DNA of 64,000 bases from Ophioceras dolichostomum (Eukaryota; Ascomycota; Sordariomycetes; Magnaporthales; Ophioceraceae): assembly GCA_003049485.1 (NCBI GenBank), contig PYST01000165.1:1-64000 (forward strand), given 5' to 3'. The notes beneath the pieces were generated by a model that saw only the letters and a program-made list of their open reading frames with translations, did no database searches and had not been told where the DNA came from. Below are positions 49,201 to 59,965 of this stretch, piece by piece. The translations under genes and the position numbers were made by a program. Positions within the stretch are counted from its first letter, which is position 1. Every line of letters starts with the position of its first letter.

Positions 49201-50737
49201 AGACGGTGCCGCCGACGGGGTTGTAGAAGCGCTCGACGAGGCCGACGATGGTGGACTTGCCGGAGCCCGATGCGCCCACGAGCGCGGTGACTTTGCCGGC
49301 GGGGATGTCGAGCGTGACGTCCTCCATGACGACGACCTCGGGACGCGAGGGGTAGATGTGCTTGACGTTCTCGAGGCGGATGTTGCCCTCGACCTTCTCC
49401 AGCTTCTCCCCCTCGTCGGAGTAAGGGTCGAGGGCGGACTTGCGGTCAATGGTGCTGTAAATCTTGGCGGCGGCGGCAAGGGCGGTGGTGAAGGCCTGGG
49501 CGTTGGGGGCCACGCCGCCCAGGCTGAAGGCGCCGATCATGACGGCCATGGCGATGATCAGGACCTTGTTCAGGCCGATGGTGCCGTCGACGAGGTACCG
49601 GCTGCCCATCCAGAAGGCCAGGCCGTAGTTCAGGTTCAGGATCAGGAACATGCCGGCGATCATGAAGCCGAGCGTAGACTTGACCTTGAAGCCGAAGCCC
49701 TCGGCCACGACCAGGTGGGTGTCGTACTGGCGCGCCAGACGGTCCTGCGTGCCGAAGGCGACGGCGTTGCGGATCGAGCTGATGACCTCCTCGGCGACGC
49801 TGCCGCCCTGCGCGTACGCGTCGAGCGACTGCTTGTTGTACTTGATGATGAAGGTGGAGCCGCCGCCCATCACCGTCGTGAGCGCGAACACGGTTGACAG
49901 CAGGATCAGCGTCAGCTTCCAGTACATGATGAAGCCGATCACGAAGGCCGATACGAACGTGGCGATGGCCGTCAGCGTCAGGCCGACCTTCTCCGAGATG
50001 CCCTCCTGGATCAGGTTGGTGTCGGCAGTGATGCGCGTCGTGACCTCTCCGGCGCCGAGGTTGTCGAAGAAGCCGATGTTCTGGCGCAGGCAGGCCTTGA
50101 GGTAGTTCTCGCGGATCTTGGCGCTGATGTTCTCGCCCGTCCAGATGAAGCACACGGTGGTGATGTAGGTGGCCACGAACATGCCGATGGCCAGGTACAC
50201 GAAGTAGAGCACCATGCTGCCCAGCTCGTTCATGAAGTCGTCGTACGAGAGCGTGCCGATGAAGTAGTTCTGGAACGTGCCGCTCAGGTTGCCGAAGATG
50301 ATGGTCATCAGGGGCATTGCCGCGCCGGCCGCGATGGCCGCGATGGAGCCGATGGCCACGAGGATGAGATCCATCTGGGACGAGTACCGGTACAGGGCGA
50401 TGGCGCCCACCTTGACGTCTGGGGTCTCGACCTGCCGCTTGATGACGTCGGCCTCGGCCGGTGTCATGTTCTTGTAGGCATCTTCCTTCTTCTCGGCCGC
50501 GCTCCGGACCGGCAAGAGCCGAGTATCGGCCTTCTCCAGAGCATCCGCGTGAGCCGATGATTCTTTTTTAGGTCCCTTGTCGTCATCTGAGGATTCCGCC
50601 TTGCTATGGCTGGAGGTCGGCTTGGAGGACGCCTCCCTGGCAGTTGGAGTGGTCGCCCCGGCGGCCGGAGTGGCCGCACCGGTGGGAGAAGCCGCCTCCC
50701 CAGAGACGGGGGGCTTCTCTGAGAGGTCGGCCGTCAT
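46221..50737 (-). CDS. ABCB-type full ABC transporter (P-glycoprotein/MDR family)
   Basis: Three exons, 50737-47042, 46889-46675 and 46473-46221, give 1387 residues, normal for a full fungal ABCB exporter. The order is TMD1-NBD1-TMD2-NBD2. The N-terminal 100 residues are Ala/Thr/Ser-rich and charged. NBD1 has Walker A GASGSGKST (about 489), signature LSGGQKQRIAIARA (about 600) and Walker B ILLLDEATSALD (about 622). NBD2 has Walker A GASGCGKST (about 1180), signature LSGGQKQRIAIARAL and LLDEATSALDSES. The linker between the halves is rich in Ser, Ala and Asp. Intron 1 separates PTLYS from GTIKDNILLG and contains two G-runs and an undetermined base. Intron 2 carries a GACT tandem. Such proteins export hydrophobic compounds across the plasma membrane, often azoles or other toxicants. 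The substrate cannot be read from sequence. Confidence 0.95.
46890..47041 (-). other. ABC transporter intron 1 with duplicated unit and undetermined base
   Basis: The donor GTAAGT is at 47041-47036, and the acceptor AAAATAG ends at 46890. Inside, a unit of about 29 bp (aaatcgag, one or two differing bases, gttgccag, then a run of G) occurs twice, with a single N at 47006 between the copies. The duplication is probably an assembly join in a homopolymer, not a biological repeat. Confidence 0.75.
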
Positions 50738-53700
50738 CGAGGCCGTTCGCCAAGACGGCACTACCAAGATAGGTTGACGAATGGGGTATTGTAGTACAGT
50801 GACGAAGCTGTCGGGATGCCCTTGGTTGCTTTTTCGTTGCTTTGCCTGGGCGTTCTCTTCCTGAAGCTGCTCCGACTAGGTAGATCTGTCTTTCTTTTCT
50901 TCTTTGAACTGCTCGCCTAGGTCGTTGGAGGAAGTGTGGTGGGCAAACAAAATATCTAAGGCACAGTCGCCGGAAGCTATTCAGCTGCACTTCGAGCTGC
51001 GTTGCCAAGCAGATCGATCGGACCGCCCAGGAAATTCACTACTTCGTCGTCTCGGCAGGATAGCGCCGCATTTGGTGAATAATATCAATAATACCACACG
51101 GACAGTCTCGTGGGATTACCAAAAGATCAGACGGGGTCAATCAGGAGATATAATGGGAGGAAAGGGGTCTCAGGTATTACAAAGGATAATTGACAAGGAA
51201 TCCGCTGGAGATGAAAGCAGACCACAGCAGTCGAAGCAGAGAGGTAAAGAAGAGGCAACTTCAAAAGGCAAGCCGAACAGGGCTGGGCGCTCGCGCATAC
51301 TATGTATAAAAAGTAGCGACGGAGAAGAAAAATAAAGACATTTCGTTCCCTTCATTCCTCACTGGGCCAACCTGGTACTTCCGTACCAGTGACAGGCACA
51401 GCAGCGCAGGTTGTCGGCCCCAGGCCTCGGGTCGGGGTTTACACTTGGAAAATCCCCGACCGAATCCGACCGACTCAGGTAAAATTGCCTGGTTCGCAAC
51501 AAACGACATGTTCGTCCGCTTGCCGCTAACCAGCTCCCCCAGCTGCTAGCAATAACAAACAGGCGGTTCTGGCCTGCTAACCTGCCCCGAAAGGCATGGA
51601 ATGGAATAACACCCCGAAGCTGAAGGATCTGCTGCCCCCCCTTTCCACCCCTCCAGTGTTACCCCAGTCTTGGCCCCTGCTGCTGCTGCTGCACCCGACT
51701 TTTCGTCACTCAACTCACACGCAACTTGCACTCGCGGCCCGGAAGACGTGTGCCGGAAGAGCAGAGGAGGAGGGCGTAATCACCAGGCGTCAACAAACCC
51801 GGTGTCTCAACCCCGAAGGAATACGCGTTAAGAAAAAGAACCAGTCAAACCCGTTCTCTCTTCTTTGTCCACGAGGTGCGTTGCGTGCGTTGTGCGTGTC
51901 CTCTGTCATTCACTGCTATGTACACAGCAAAATCCCATCATTCATTCAACCAGTCAAGAGGAAATCCCGTTCGCAATATCCCGCCCTACACGAATTACTT
52001 ACCAAAGTGAGATAAGTTCGGGGTTGTCCGACCCAAACGAGCCCACAAAGCCGCGTCCGTTCATCAGCGTTGACCCGAAGACTCATCCGGCTGCGTGGTG
52101 GGCCTTCCTTCCTGCACACGAACATTATTGCGATCGCATTCGCCTGTCTTATACGTACCTAGGTAGTAAGTACCAAGGTATGTCGCCCCTCAATATAAAC
52201 AAAGTGAGCGGCTCTGCTCCGAATGGATGCTGACGGTTACAGGTTACAAGACGCCATCAGCGCCTCGCTCGGTCTGTGTATCACTATCCCTGTACGGGGC
52301 AAGGCGGGTTGGTATTGTTGGAGAGGGCACGCTAGCAAATGAGCCACGAATTGACACCGCGAACAAGTTGATCAGCCAACAGACAACTGGTATTGGAGTT
52401 TCAATGTGTGGCTGTCTCTAAATAACGGTCTGGTGGCTTTGAGGGACTGAGCTGGGCTGCAGCCAAGCGACGATCGACGATCGGATAAAGTCGAGTCAAG
52501 CTAATAAGACGGAACCCAAAAAACAAAAATACCCATCCAGGGGCGTCGCTTGCGGCAAGGGCGGGCTGCCGGGGAGGCTCAAGAGTCCGCTTATCTTTGC
52601 CGTCCCCGCTGAATGATGTTACTTGTGTGCCGCCTAGGACACACCGAATCAAATGCACCAAACAAAGCCAGGCAAAGCCAGGCAAATCCAGGCAAAGAAA
52701 ACAAAAACCCCACTCCTCTTGTGCCTCCTCCTGCTCGGGATAAGACAGAAAACCCTCTTGCTCCTCCGCTCTTCTGAGGTAAACCCAGGCCCCGATATCA
52801 CCGTCCCTGATCTTGCTTCCAGTTGCCTTCCAACCGGGCTGGATGGCTTGAGCTTGAGATGGCCAAGAGATGCTTGTTCTCCGTCCGATACGGGGAATAC
52901 GGCTGATCCACATACAGCACAGCATGATAACGTGAGCCGCAACACATTTCGCGGGTTAAATCAAAAGTGACCTTCCCACATTCGGCTTCAAACATCACTT
53001 ACCTTCCATTCCACGACCTAATAAACCGAAAATCTCCTCAACAGAAAAAGGACACCGCAAATCCAACGAACGCCTTCTTGTACGCCTCACGCATAGATTT
53101 GCCGAACGTGACAGTGCAGAGGGATGGAGGCAGGAGGCAGAAGAGTCATCAGGCCAACAACCCACCAACTTCACTTAGGCTGCGCCGTCAGACGGGCACT
53201 TAATGCCCCGAAATCCGAGATTAGCTGAACCGCCCTTCCCCTTCCTCACAACCGACCAGCCCTGTGCGTCTAGCAGGCGGTGGGTTCCTAGTTTGGACGA
53301 CACGATACTTCCTTCACCTTCTCTCGGGCATTTCAGTTTGACGTGTTCGGACCCGGTGCCGCAACGGAGATATGGGTAAGACCGGAAGTCCAGCCCCGGG
53401 TCAAGCACGGTACCAACACGGGCGGCTCCTTGAGCCTTGAAAACACGCTCGGTCCGACTTGTTGGTCCTGTCATTTTTTGATGTCGTAAATGAATGCATA
53501 GTTTTGAACTACCTTGGAACATCGCGTGTTGTATTCCAAACTGTTCTTGTTCTGATCTACAACAATCCCTTGGGCATCGGCTCCCTTCCCTCGTAATCGG
53601 GCTTCGGGTTGGAAAGGAAATCCAATGCCTGGGTAGGTACATAGAAGAGAATACATCCCGTCCTTTCTCCACAGCATCACCTCACACAAACACGGCGGTG

Positions 53701-54395
53701 AGGCCATGATGTGGAATAACAGTTGCCTTACAGTGTCCTCCTGTTCCTTTCCAGAAGCTTTCCAACCAGACCGGCCCAGACCCGATGAATGTATTCGCTG
53801 GCTTCTGTCCAACATGTAGAAATGGAATGGTACGGGAATGGTCAGCACCACCAATGGAGTGAGGTGACGTAGCCCCCAGCCCATTTCGTCGCCGTTGCCA
53901 GCCGAAAGCAAGCGCGATGAGGGGCAAACAGAGCTGCACGAAGAACTCCAGATTTCAGCTCTAGCTCCAGGCAGCTCCAAGATAGCAGCAATTCACTGAT
54001 CAACGACAAGCCGACGAACCGCCACTGCTCCAGCTCCAAAGATGCCATGTGTCCTTTCCTTGCCGCCAACATGAAGCAAAAAGGCAGCGCAGCACAATGG
54101 AAGTGATCAACTAGCACCTTTGTGCTTCTCCTGTCTCCTGGCAGTCTCTACAAGGAATATCTGGGTACAATTACAATATTTCAGGTTACGGCTGGACCCT
54201 CAATCCACCCAAACAAACCAACACCTAGCTGGTCGGAAATCATCATCGTCAGCTGCATCTTGCAGACACCAACAGAATTCCAGACCGCAAGCCGACCGGG
54301 CCGTCGGCTACCACCCGCATCCACCCAAAGCTGCTGCATGCAGAAAGTCGAAGGGTAACCTACGCAGAGGCGACGCTCCGCCGCCCACGACGACG
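50738..54395. other. Intergenic, divergent promoters of the transporter and SARAF genes
   Basis: No gene is supported in about 3.7 kb. The two flanking genes point away from it, so it should hold both promoters. A TACCTAGGTAGTA motif lies at about 52156-52170, and a short GCAAAGCCAG tandem at about 52664-52700. Confidence 0.45.
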
Positions 54396-55685
54396 ATGCA
54401 CCTCGACTTACTCTATCCGGCGCTATTCATCCTAGCCCTGGGCGCCGTCCCATCCGGCGTCCACGCGGCGAAGACTCCCAAGAATGCAATCCTACTCTCT
54501 GAAGTAAGTTGCTCCCCTCTCCGTCCCCCCTTGCCCTCCCCCAAGATCTCGCGTCAACTACCCCGGACCCGGCCCGGGTTAAGGATGAATTGCATACTCG
54601 GCGCGAGATCCAGCATCTACCCGTCCCTTCTCAGCAACCACATCCTATATCCCTAGATCCTATATGCTCGCTTCGTGTCCGTCAGCGCAACCCAACCAAA
54701 CCATGATCACCGCCATGACTAACACATGCTCCTACCATTCCCACACACGTCACAGGTCCAATCCCTAACCCTCTACGGCGACAAGCCCACAACCCACCGC
54801 CGCGTCTCCGCAGTCCCCCAACTGAAATGCATCTCCTCCAAAGCCATCTGCGCCCTCCACAAGATCGACACCATGCGATGCGTCAACCAGGGCGCCGGCT
54901 ACTTCTCCGAAGACATCCAGTGGTCCTGCACCGCCTCCCTGCCCGTCGAGCTCAAGCTCGGCAGCACAGACGTCATCTGCGAGGGCTACTCGTCCTCCGA
55001 GGACCCCTACGTCCTCAAGGGCAGCTGCGGCGTCGAGTATCGCCTGATCCTCACCGACCAGGGCGAGGCGCGGTATCCGAACCTCGCCGGCTCTGGCTTC
55101 AACTGGGGTGGTGGCGGTGAAAACTCCGGAGGGGGACTGTGGTCATGGCTCTTCTGGCTGACATTCATCGCCGTCCTCATCTGGATCGTCTACGCCGCCT
55201 GCGGAGGCGAAGCCGCAGTAGAAGTCGGGCCTCGCGCCGAGCGACCACCCGTCCGACGTAATAACTTCTGGGGTGGAGGCGACGACGGTTGGGGAGGAGG
55301 AGGAGGAGGAGGCGGTGGATGGGGACCGGGTTGGGGCGGAGGCGGTGGTGGTGGTGGCGCTGGAGGAAGGGGAAACACCGACCCGCCTCCGCCGTATTCC
55401 GGGCCGACGAGTGTCCCGAAGAACAACACTACTAGCTCAGAGGGCTGGAGGCCCGGCTTCTGGAGCGGGCTGGCCGGCGGCGCCGCGGCTGGGTACATGG
55501 CCGGGAACCGCGGGCGTAACAATAACGCAAACCGCAACGCCGGCGGCAGCACGTGGGGAGGACCGGGCGGGGCGGGTCCGTCTGGGTGGGGATCCGGCTC
55601 CGGCTCTGGCTCGGGTTCCAGCTCGGGCTCGTCGTCGGGCGCTAATCACGACAGCACGGGCTTTGGTTCGACGAGCAGGCGTTGA
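54396..55685 (+). CDS. SARAF homologue (store-operated calcium entry-associated regulatory factor)
   Basis: SARAF (TMEM66) is an ER membrane protein that in animals dampens store-operated calcium entry. Fungal homologues are common, but their partner is less clear. Two exons, 54396-54503 and 54756-55685, with a 252-bp intron (GTAAGT donor), give 345 residues. Residues 1-24 are a signal peptide ending at VHA. The luminal domain has ILLSEVQSLTLYGDKPTTHR, LKCIS, MRCVNQGAGY, DIQWSCTA, LGSTDVICEGYSS and YVLKGSCGVEYRL, which is highly diagnostic. One transmembrane helix lies at about 163-186. The cytosolic tail is Gly/Trp/Asn/Ser-rich with a PPPPYSGP proline motif, matching the family layout. Confidence 0.93.
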
Positions 55686-56412
55686 TGATGGGCAGCGGCT
55701 AGTAGCAGCGCTATGCCACACTGCGTGTTCCCACCGATCATCCGGCAGGTGGATGATATGCTTCAGGCACTTAGGCAGGCAGTATTCTCGATATCGTGAT
55801 ACCAAACCTACCTTCAAATCCATTCCTCTTAACTTCCCAGCATCTGTAAGACTAGCACTTGTACCAGGGTGGTGTAGTTCTGACATCTGGTCATGTTTGT
55901 GATCAACTTTAACGACAATGTGTACAGCGCCATTGATAAGACTATAATACGTTAGGGTCCAATAAAAGTACAGTAGAACGGATCCAAAAAAAACCCATGC
56001 CAGCTTTCGACTTTCTTTCATCCCATCTGCAACAAGTTACTACAAAAAAGAAGAGAAGACAAACGAAAGATAGGAGCGGATATCTCCCTCGCACGAGAAC
56101 CTCAGACAAACAAAAGGCGATGTCCACAAGGCTTTCTCCGTAACTGAATAAGAGTCGCTGTATGTATTGAAGTTCAAAAGCCCAAGGGGGTGTGTGCTCC
56201 CGGTCGCTGATAGGACGCCGAGATCGCACACACCCCCAACAGTTCCCATAATGCCTGCCCATCGGTTGGCTGCTACCACAGCCCTATAAGGTATAGATAA
56301 AGGAGAGAAATCGCAAGTGATCGAGTCGCACGAGACCGGGATCCTGTGTGAACGATCGACCAAAAAAATCTCCATGCGAGACTGGGCCCTTGCAGGGTTT
56401 GCCGGACAACGA
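55686..56412. other. Convergent 3' intergenic region
   Basis: This 727-bp spacer lies between two genes whose 3' ends face each other. It should contain both 3' UTRs and polyadenylation sites. No gene or structured element is recognised. Confidence 0.5.
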
Positions 56413-59219
56413 TCACATGTGGATCGTCATGACATCCATCTTGTCGAACGCCTTGCCGCACGACGGGCACTTTCTCCTCCGGTTTGCCACCCTGTCGTCG
56501 ACACACGCTTTGCAGAAGACGTGGCCGCACGTCTTTAGGACAGCGTTCTTGAAGTTGCTGTTGCAAACGTTGCACAGCGAGAATTTCTGTGTCACAGAAC
56601 ATATGTTAGCATGAGCTAATGAAGGACCGAAAGTGGGGGACAACAGTGGACCGAACAGCACGAAAGACTTACCCTCAAGTTTTCCTCTGAGTCGCTAGTG
56701 CCTGTTAGGGTTTTGGACTTCCAGGTATCTCTCTCAGCCTGTGCATGCTCGAGACGGACCTTAAGTCTCTCCAGTTCACTCTCGACCGCGGCCACCTTCT
56801 CCTTGCTAGAGTGAACGCCAGAGTCCTTGGATTTGACCGCGTTCCCCAAGGTAGCGACCTCTCTCTTGAGGGTTTCCTGCTGCCTCAAGGAGTCGGTACA
56901 AGTCTGCTTGAGCTTGCGCGACTCCTCCATGGCCGCGATGTTCGACTGCTTCATCTCCGCCATCTGCTTCTCGAGGTTGGCGATCACCGCCTTGTCCGCC
57001 GCCTCGACATCCTTGAGCTGCGATATAATATCCGACGTCTTGCTGTTCTGCGCGCGTAGTGCCCTGTTCTCGGCGACCCGCGTGTCTGTGTCCTTTCTGA
57101 CGAGGAAGTATTTGTGCTCTGTCTTGACCTTGTCTGATGTGAGGTCGGCGATCCGCTTCTCCATGGCCGAGAGGTCCGCGATCTTCTTCTGTGACAAGGC
57201 CATGGCTTTCCTATACGCCTTCTCAACTGAAGGCACCTCGCTCTTGATGAGCTCGTAATCCTTCTCTAGGTTGATATATCGCGTGACTAATTCGTCTCCA
57301 GACAGCGATTCGAGATCCTCGCGGGGGGTAGATACTGGCGCGTCGTCTCGAGGTCGCAATCGCTCAACCTCGAGTTCCAGCCCGGCGATCCTGTCATCTT
57401 TGGCGCTAAGGAGCTCCTGCAGGTGGGCCTCGGCCGTCCTCTCCTGGTCCTCTTTGGCTTTATATACGGCGAGAGAAGCAAGGTGTTCATCTCTTGCTGC
57501 CCGTATCCGCGTCAGGTCTTGCTCCTGCTTGTGGATTAGGTCCTCCTGTTCTGCCAATGCTGCCCGGGCTTCTCTGTCGAGCTGTTCGCGATGCGCGGTC
57601 CGTTCGGATTGTAGCTTATCGTTTTCTTCCCTCAAGAGCTTATTGGCAGCTGCTTCGTGGTTCACGCGCCTGGTCAACTCTTCAATGTACGTCTTGAGCT
57701 GCTTGAACGAGTCCGTCCGCGCGTATTCCTCATCGGTCACGACATCCTTCCGAGCCTTCAGAGAGGTGACTTCGTCATGGAGGCTTTTGGCCTCGGCGAA
57801 CGCAGCCGCCAGCTGCTCTTTCTGCTTGGCGGCTACCGCAGCAGCTTCGTTGTACTTGAGCTGGAGAGCCCCATTGTTGCCATTGGCCTCGGTGTCCTCA
57901 CTGGCAGAATTCTCTGCTGCTGGGGGGCGCGACGTCGCATTGGCCAATGCCTGCTGCTCCAACCTTTGCACCTGCGCACTTTTGGCCCGATCCAGCTTCT
58001 TCTCAGCTTTGACATATCGTAGAGTGGCGGTATCGAGCTGTTCAGAAAGTGTCTCCTTCTCGGAATTGGAGCGCTCAAGCTGGACCGTCAGATCTTTCTG
58101 GGAGGCCAGAAGCGACTTGACCTGCGATTCCAAGTCGCGCTCTGGCTTCACCGTCCGGGCCGCATCAAGCCGGCTAAATATTGCGTTTAATCTCGACTTG
58201 ATAGTCTTGCCCTTTTCTCGAAGGTGTTCCTGGAAGCTCTGGCTGTCCTTAAATTGCAAGGCTGAAGAAGGATGAGATGCAGCATCTGTCACGACGAGGC
58301 GTCAGTCCAGCGTCATCATGAACAATGGGTTGCAGGGCGGGGTTCGGGGAGACAAACCGAGAACATGTGGATCGACCGATAATCTGCCCTCGACAGCCAG
58401 CTCGACTTCTTCCAAAAACTGTTTGGCGGTCAATCAGTAAGCCGAACAGGAGCGTGAGGTTGAAGGGCGCAACAAAGGCCGGCGTGATGTCGGAGAGCGT
58501 ACCTGTATCCACCACTGATCTACTATCCTGAGATGGTCATCGTGGTATGTGGCGCGCCTCTTGAGCTCTTCCAATTGTGATTCCAGAGTAGCAGCTGTCC
58601 TTCGATACTCAAGCATCTGACGATAGATGGCATCTTTTTGGTATTCCTGATGTGCCCCACATGTCAGCAGCCAATTCCCAGCATAACGTTTTGGTATATG
58701 CGACGGTGACGGTGTGTATTTGAAGCGACAGGGCAGCGAGCGAAAGAGGCAGATGTCTGGAGGGGCAATCAAGGGTAGTCTAAACCTGGGAGGTCAAGCA
58801 GGCTGAATGGGCAGCGAGCCGGGGATTAGCGCGGAACGAAGCGTTGTGTTTGTCGCCCCCAAAGATCACGAGGTGTCAGGTTGCTAAAACTGCCCGCGAG
58901 ACGCCGCGCCTGGGCGACGGTTCGCGTTGCGCGAGAGAGAAAACGATACGCAAAGCGGATGGGCGCCGCTTGAGATACAAATCAAGAGAGGGAACGGCAT
59001 GTGGGAACGAGAAAAGCAAGACTGTGTGGCCGATGGTGGAGATGGTGGTGGTGATGATGACGGACGATGCTGTGCTGGCTGGCGCCTTACCTCAATCCAC
59101 GCCTCGTCTTTCGAGTCACCGTCGTCTCGAGACTTCGAGGCGCCGTTGATGGCTTGCCGCTTGCTCGGAGGCGCGATATCATCAGCAGCGCTGATGGCTG
59201 GCCGCTTCCTGTCCTCCAT
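56413..59219 (-). CDS. bre1: Bre1, E3 ubiquitin ligase for histone H2B
   Basis: Bre1 works with the E2 Rad6 to monoubiquitinate histone H2B, which in turn promotes H3K4 and H3K79 methylation. Five exons, 59219-59091, 58646-58503, 58418-58358, 58285-56673 and 56586-56413, join in phase to 706 residues, the usual size. The start MEDRKRP is followed by a basic PPSKRQA segment and the conserved DQWW near the end of exon 2. Most of the protein (about 110-640) is coiled coil, with many heptad Leu/Glu/Lys residues. The last exon encodes a complete C3HC4 RING: C654, C657, C669, H671, C674, C677, C689 and C692, including KTCGHVFCKACVDDR. The first intron is 444 bp, long for this window. The gene is divergent from bdp1. 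Confidence 0.95.
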
Positions 59220-59965
59220 CTTCGCAAAAATGGATGGATGAGAAGGGGCTGACGGGGACGTGGCAATAGGCATGAGAAAGGAAGAGACAAAGTCGGCCGA
59301 GCGATTGAAACTCGGAGCCACCAGGGTCGAACAAAGAAGAGACTGTAAAGATAGGACGCAACCAGTTGCTCTTAGCCAGGCGACGGCCTGGAAAAAGGCC
59401 TTGGACTGGGCATTAAAAAGGGTGAGTGAGAGGAGAAGGCGTTGGTGACGTTTCCGATTCCAGTGGGAAAGGAGATCAATTTTCGACGTCGAGATCCAAG
59501 ACGAGTAGAAGGACACACGGGCCATCATCGAAGGCCAGATCAGGTTAGGTTCGGAGCTAGTCCTATTTCGGCCTAGGCTTATCATGCTCCACGCGTGCTG
59601 GCCAGTGCGTCTTCGCGACCGATGCAGGCAAAGTTGCATCCCCACCAGCAGTCCTTCACTTCTTCTTGAGCTTGCTCGGAACAGCACACACCTCACCTCC
59701 CGTTTCAGTCCATTGACTGCTGGGAAGTGGGCTATTGATGCCGTCGTTTCCCATCCACTGAGATTTGGAAACTTGCGAATTCAGCTGCCTTGACTGCGCG
59801 GCGATGGAACGGGAGGAGGCGTTCGCTTGGTTGCGGGGTGGTTTATGACAACTTCCAGGTTTCTTCCATACTACCTCCTGCGCGACGAGTAACGCAACAC
59901 AAAACTCCCACTGAGGTCTCACATCTTCACACTTACCCCTACCGACGAATCGAAGCCCCGCCACC
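59220..59965. promoter_or_regulatory. Bidirectional promoter of bre1 and bdp1
   Basis: These 746 bp lie between two divergently transcribed core nuclear genes and must hold both promoters and 5' leaders. No TATA-like element is obvious. Pyrimidine-rich stretches precede the plus-strand start. Confidence 0.55.

Noticed and set aside
46964..49897. Long plus-strand frames of about 400 codons opposite the ABC transporter
   Set aside because: They are antisense shadows of a GC-rich coding sequence. Their Arg/Gly/His/Asp-rich composition mirrors the codons of the real gene.
57271..58275. 334-codon plus-strand frame opposite bre1
   Set aside because: It is a Ser/Arg/Leu-rich mirror of the coiled-coil codons, so it is a shadow.
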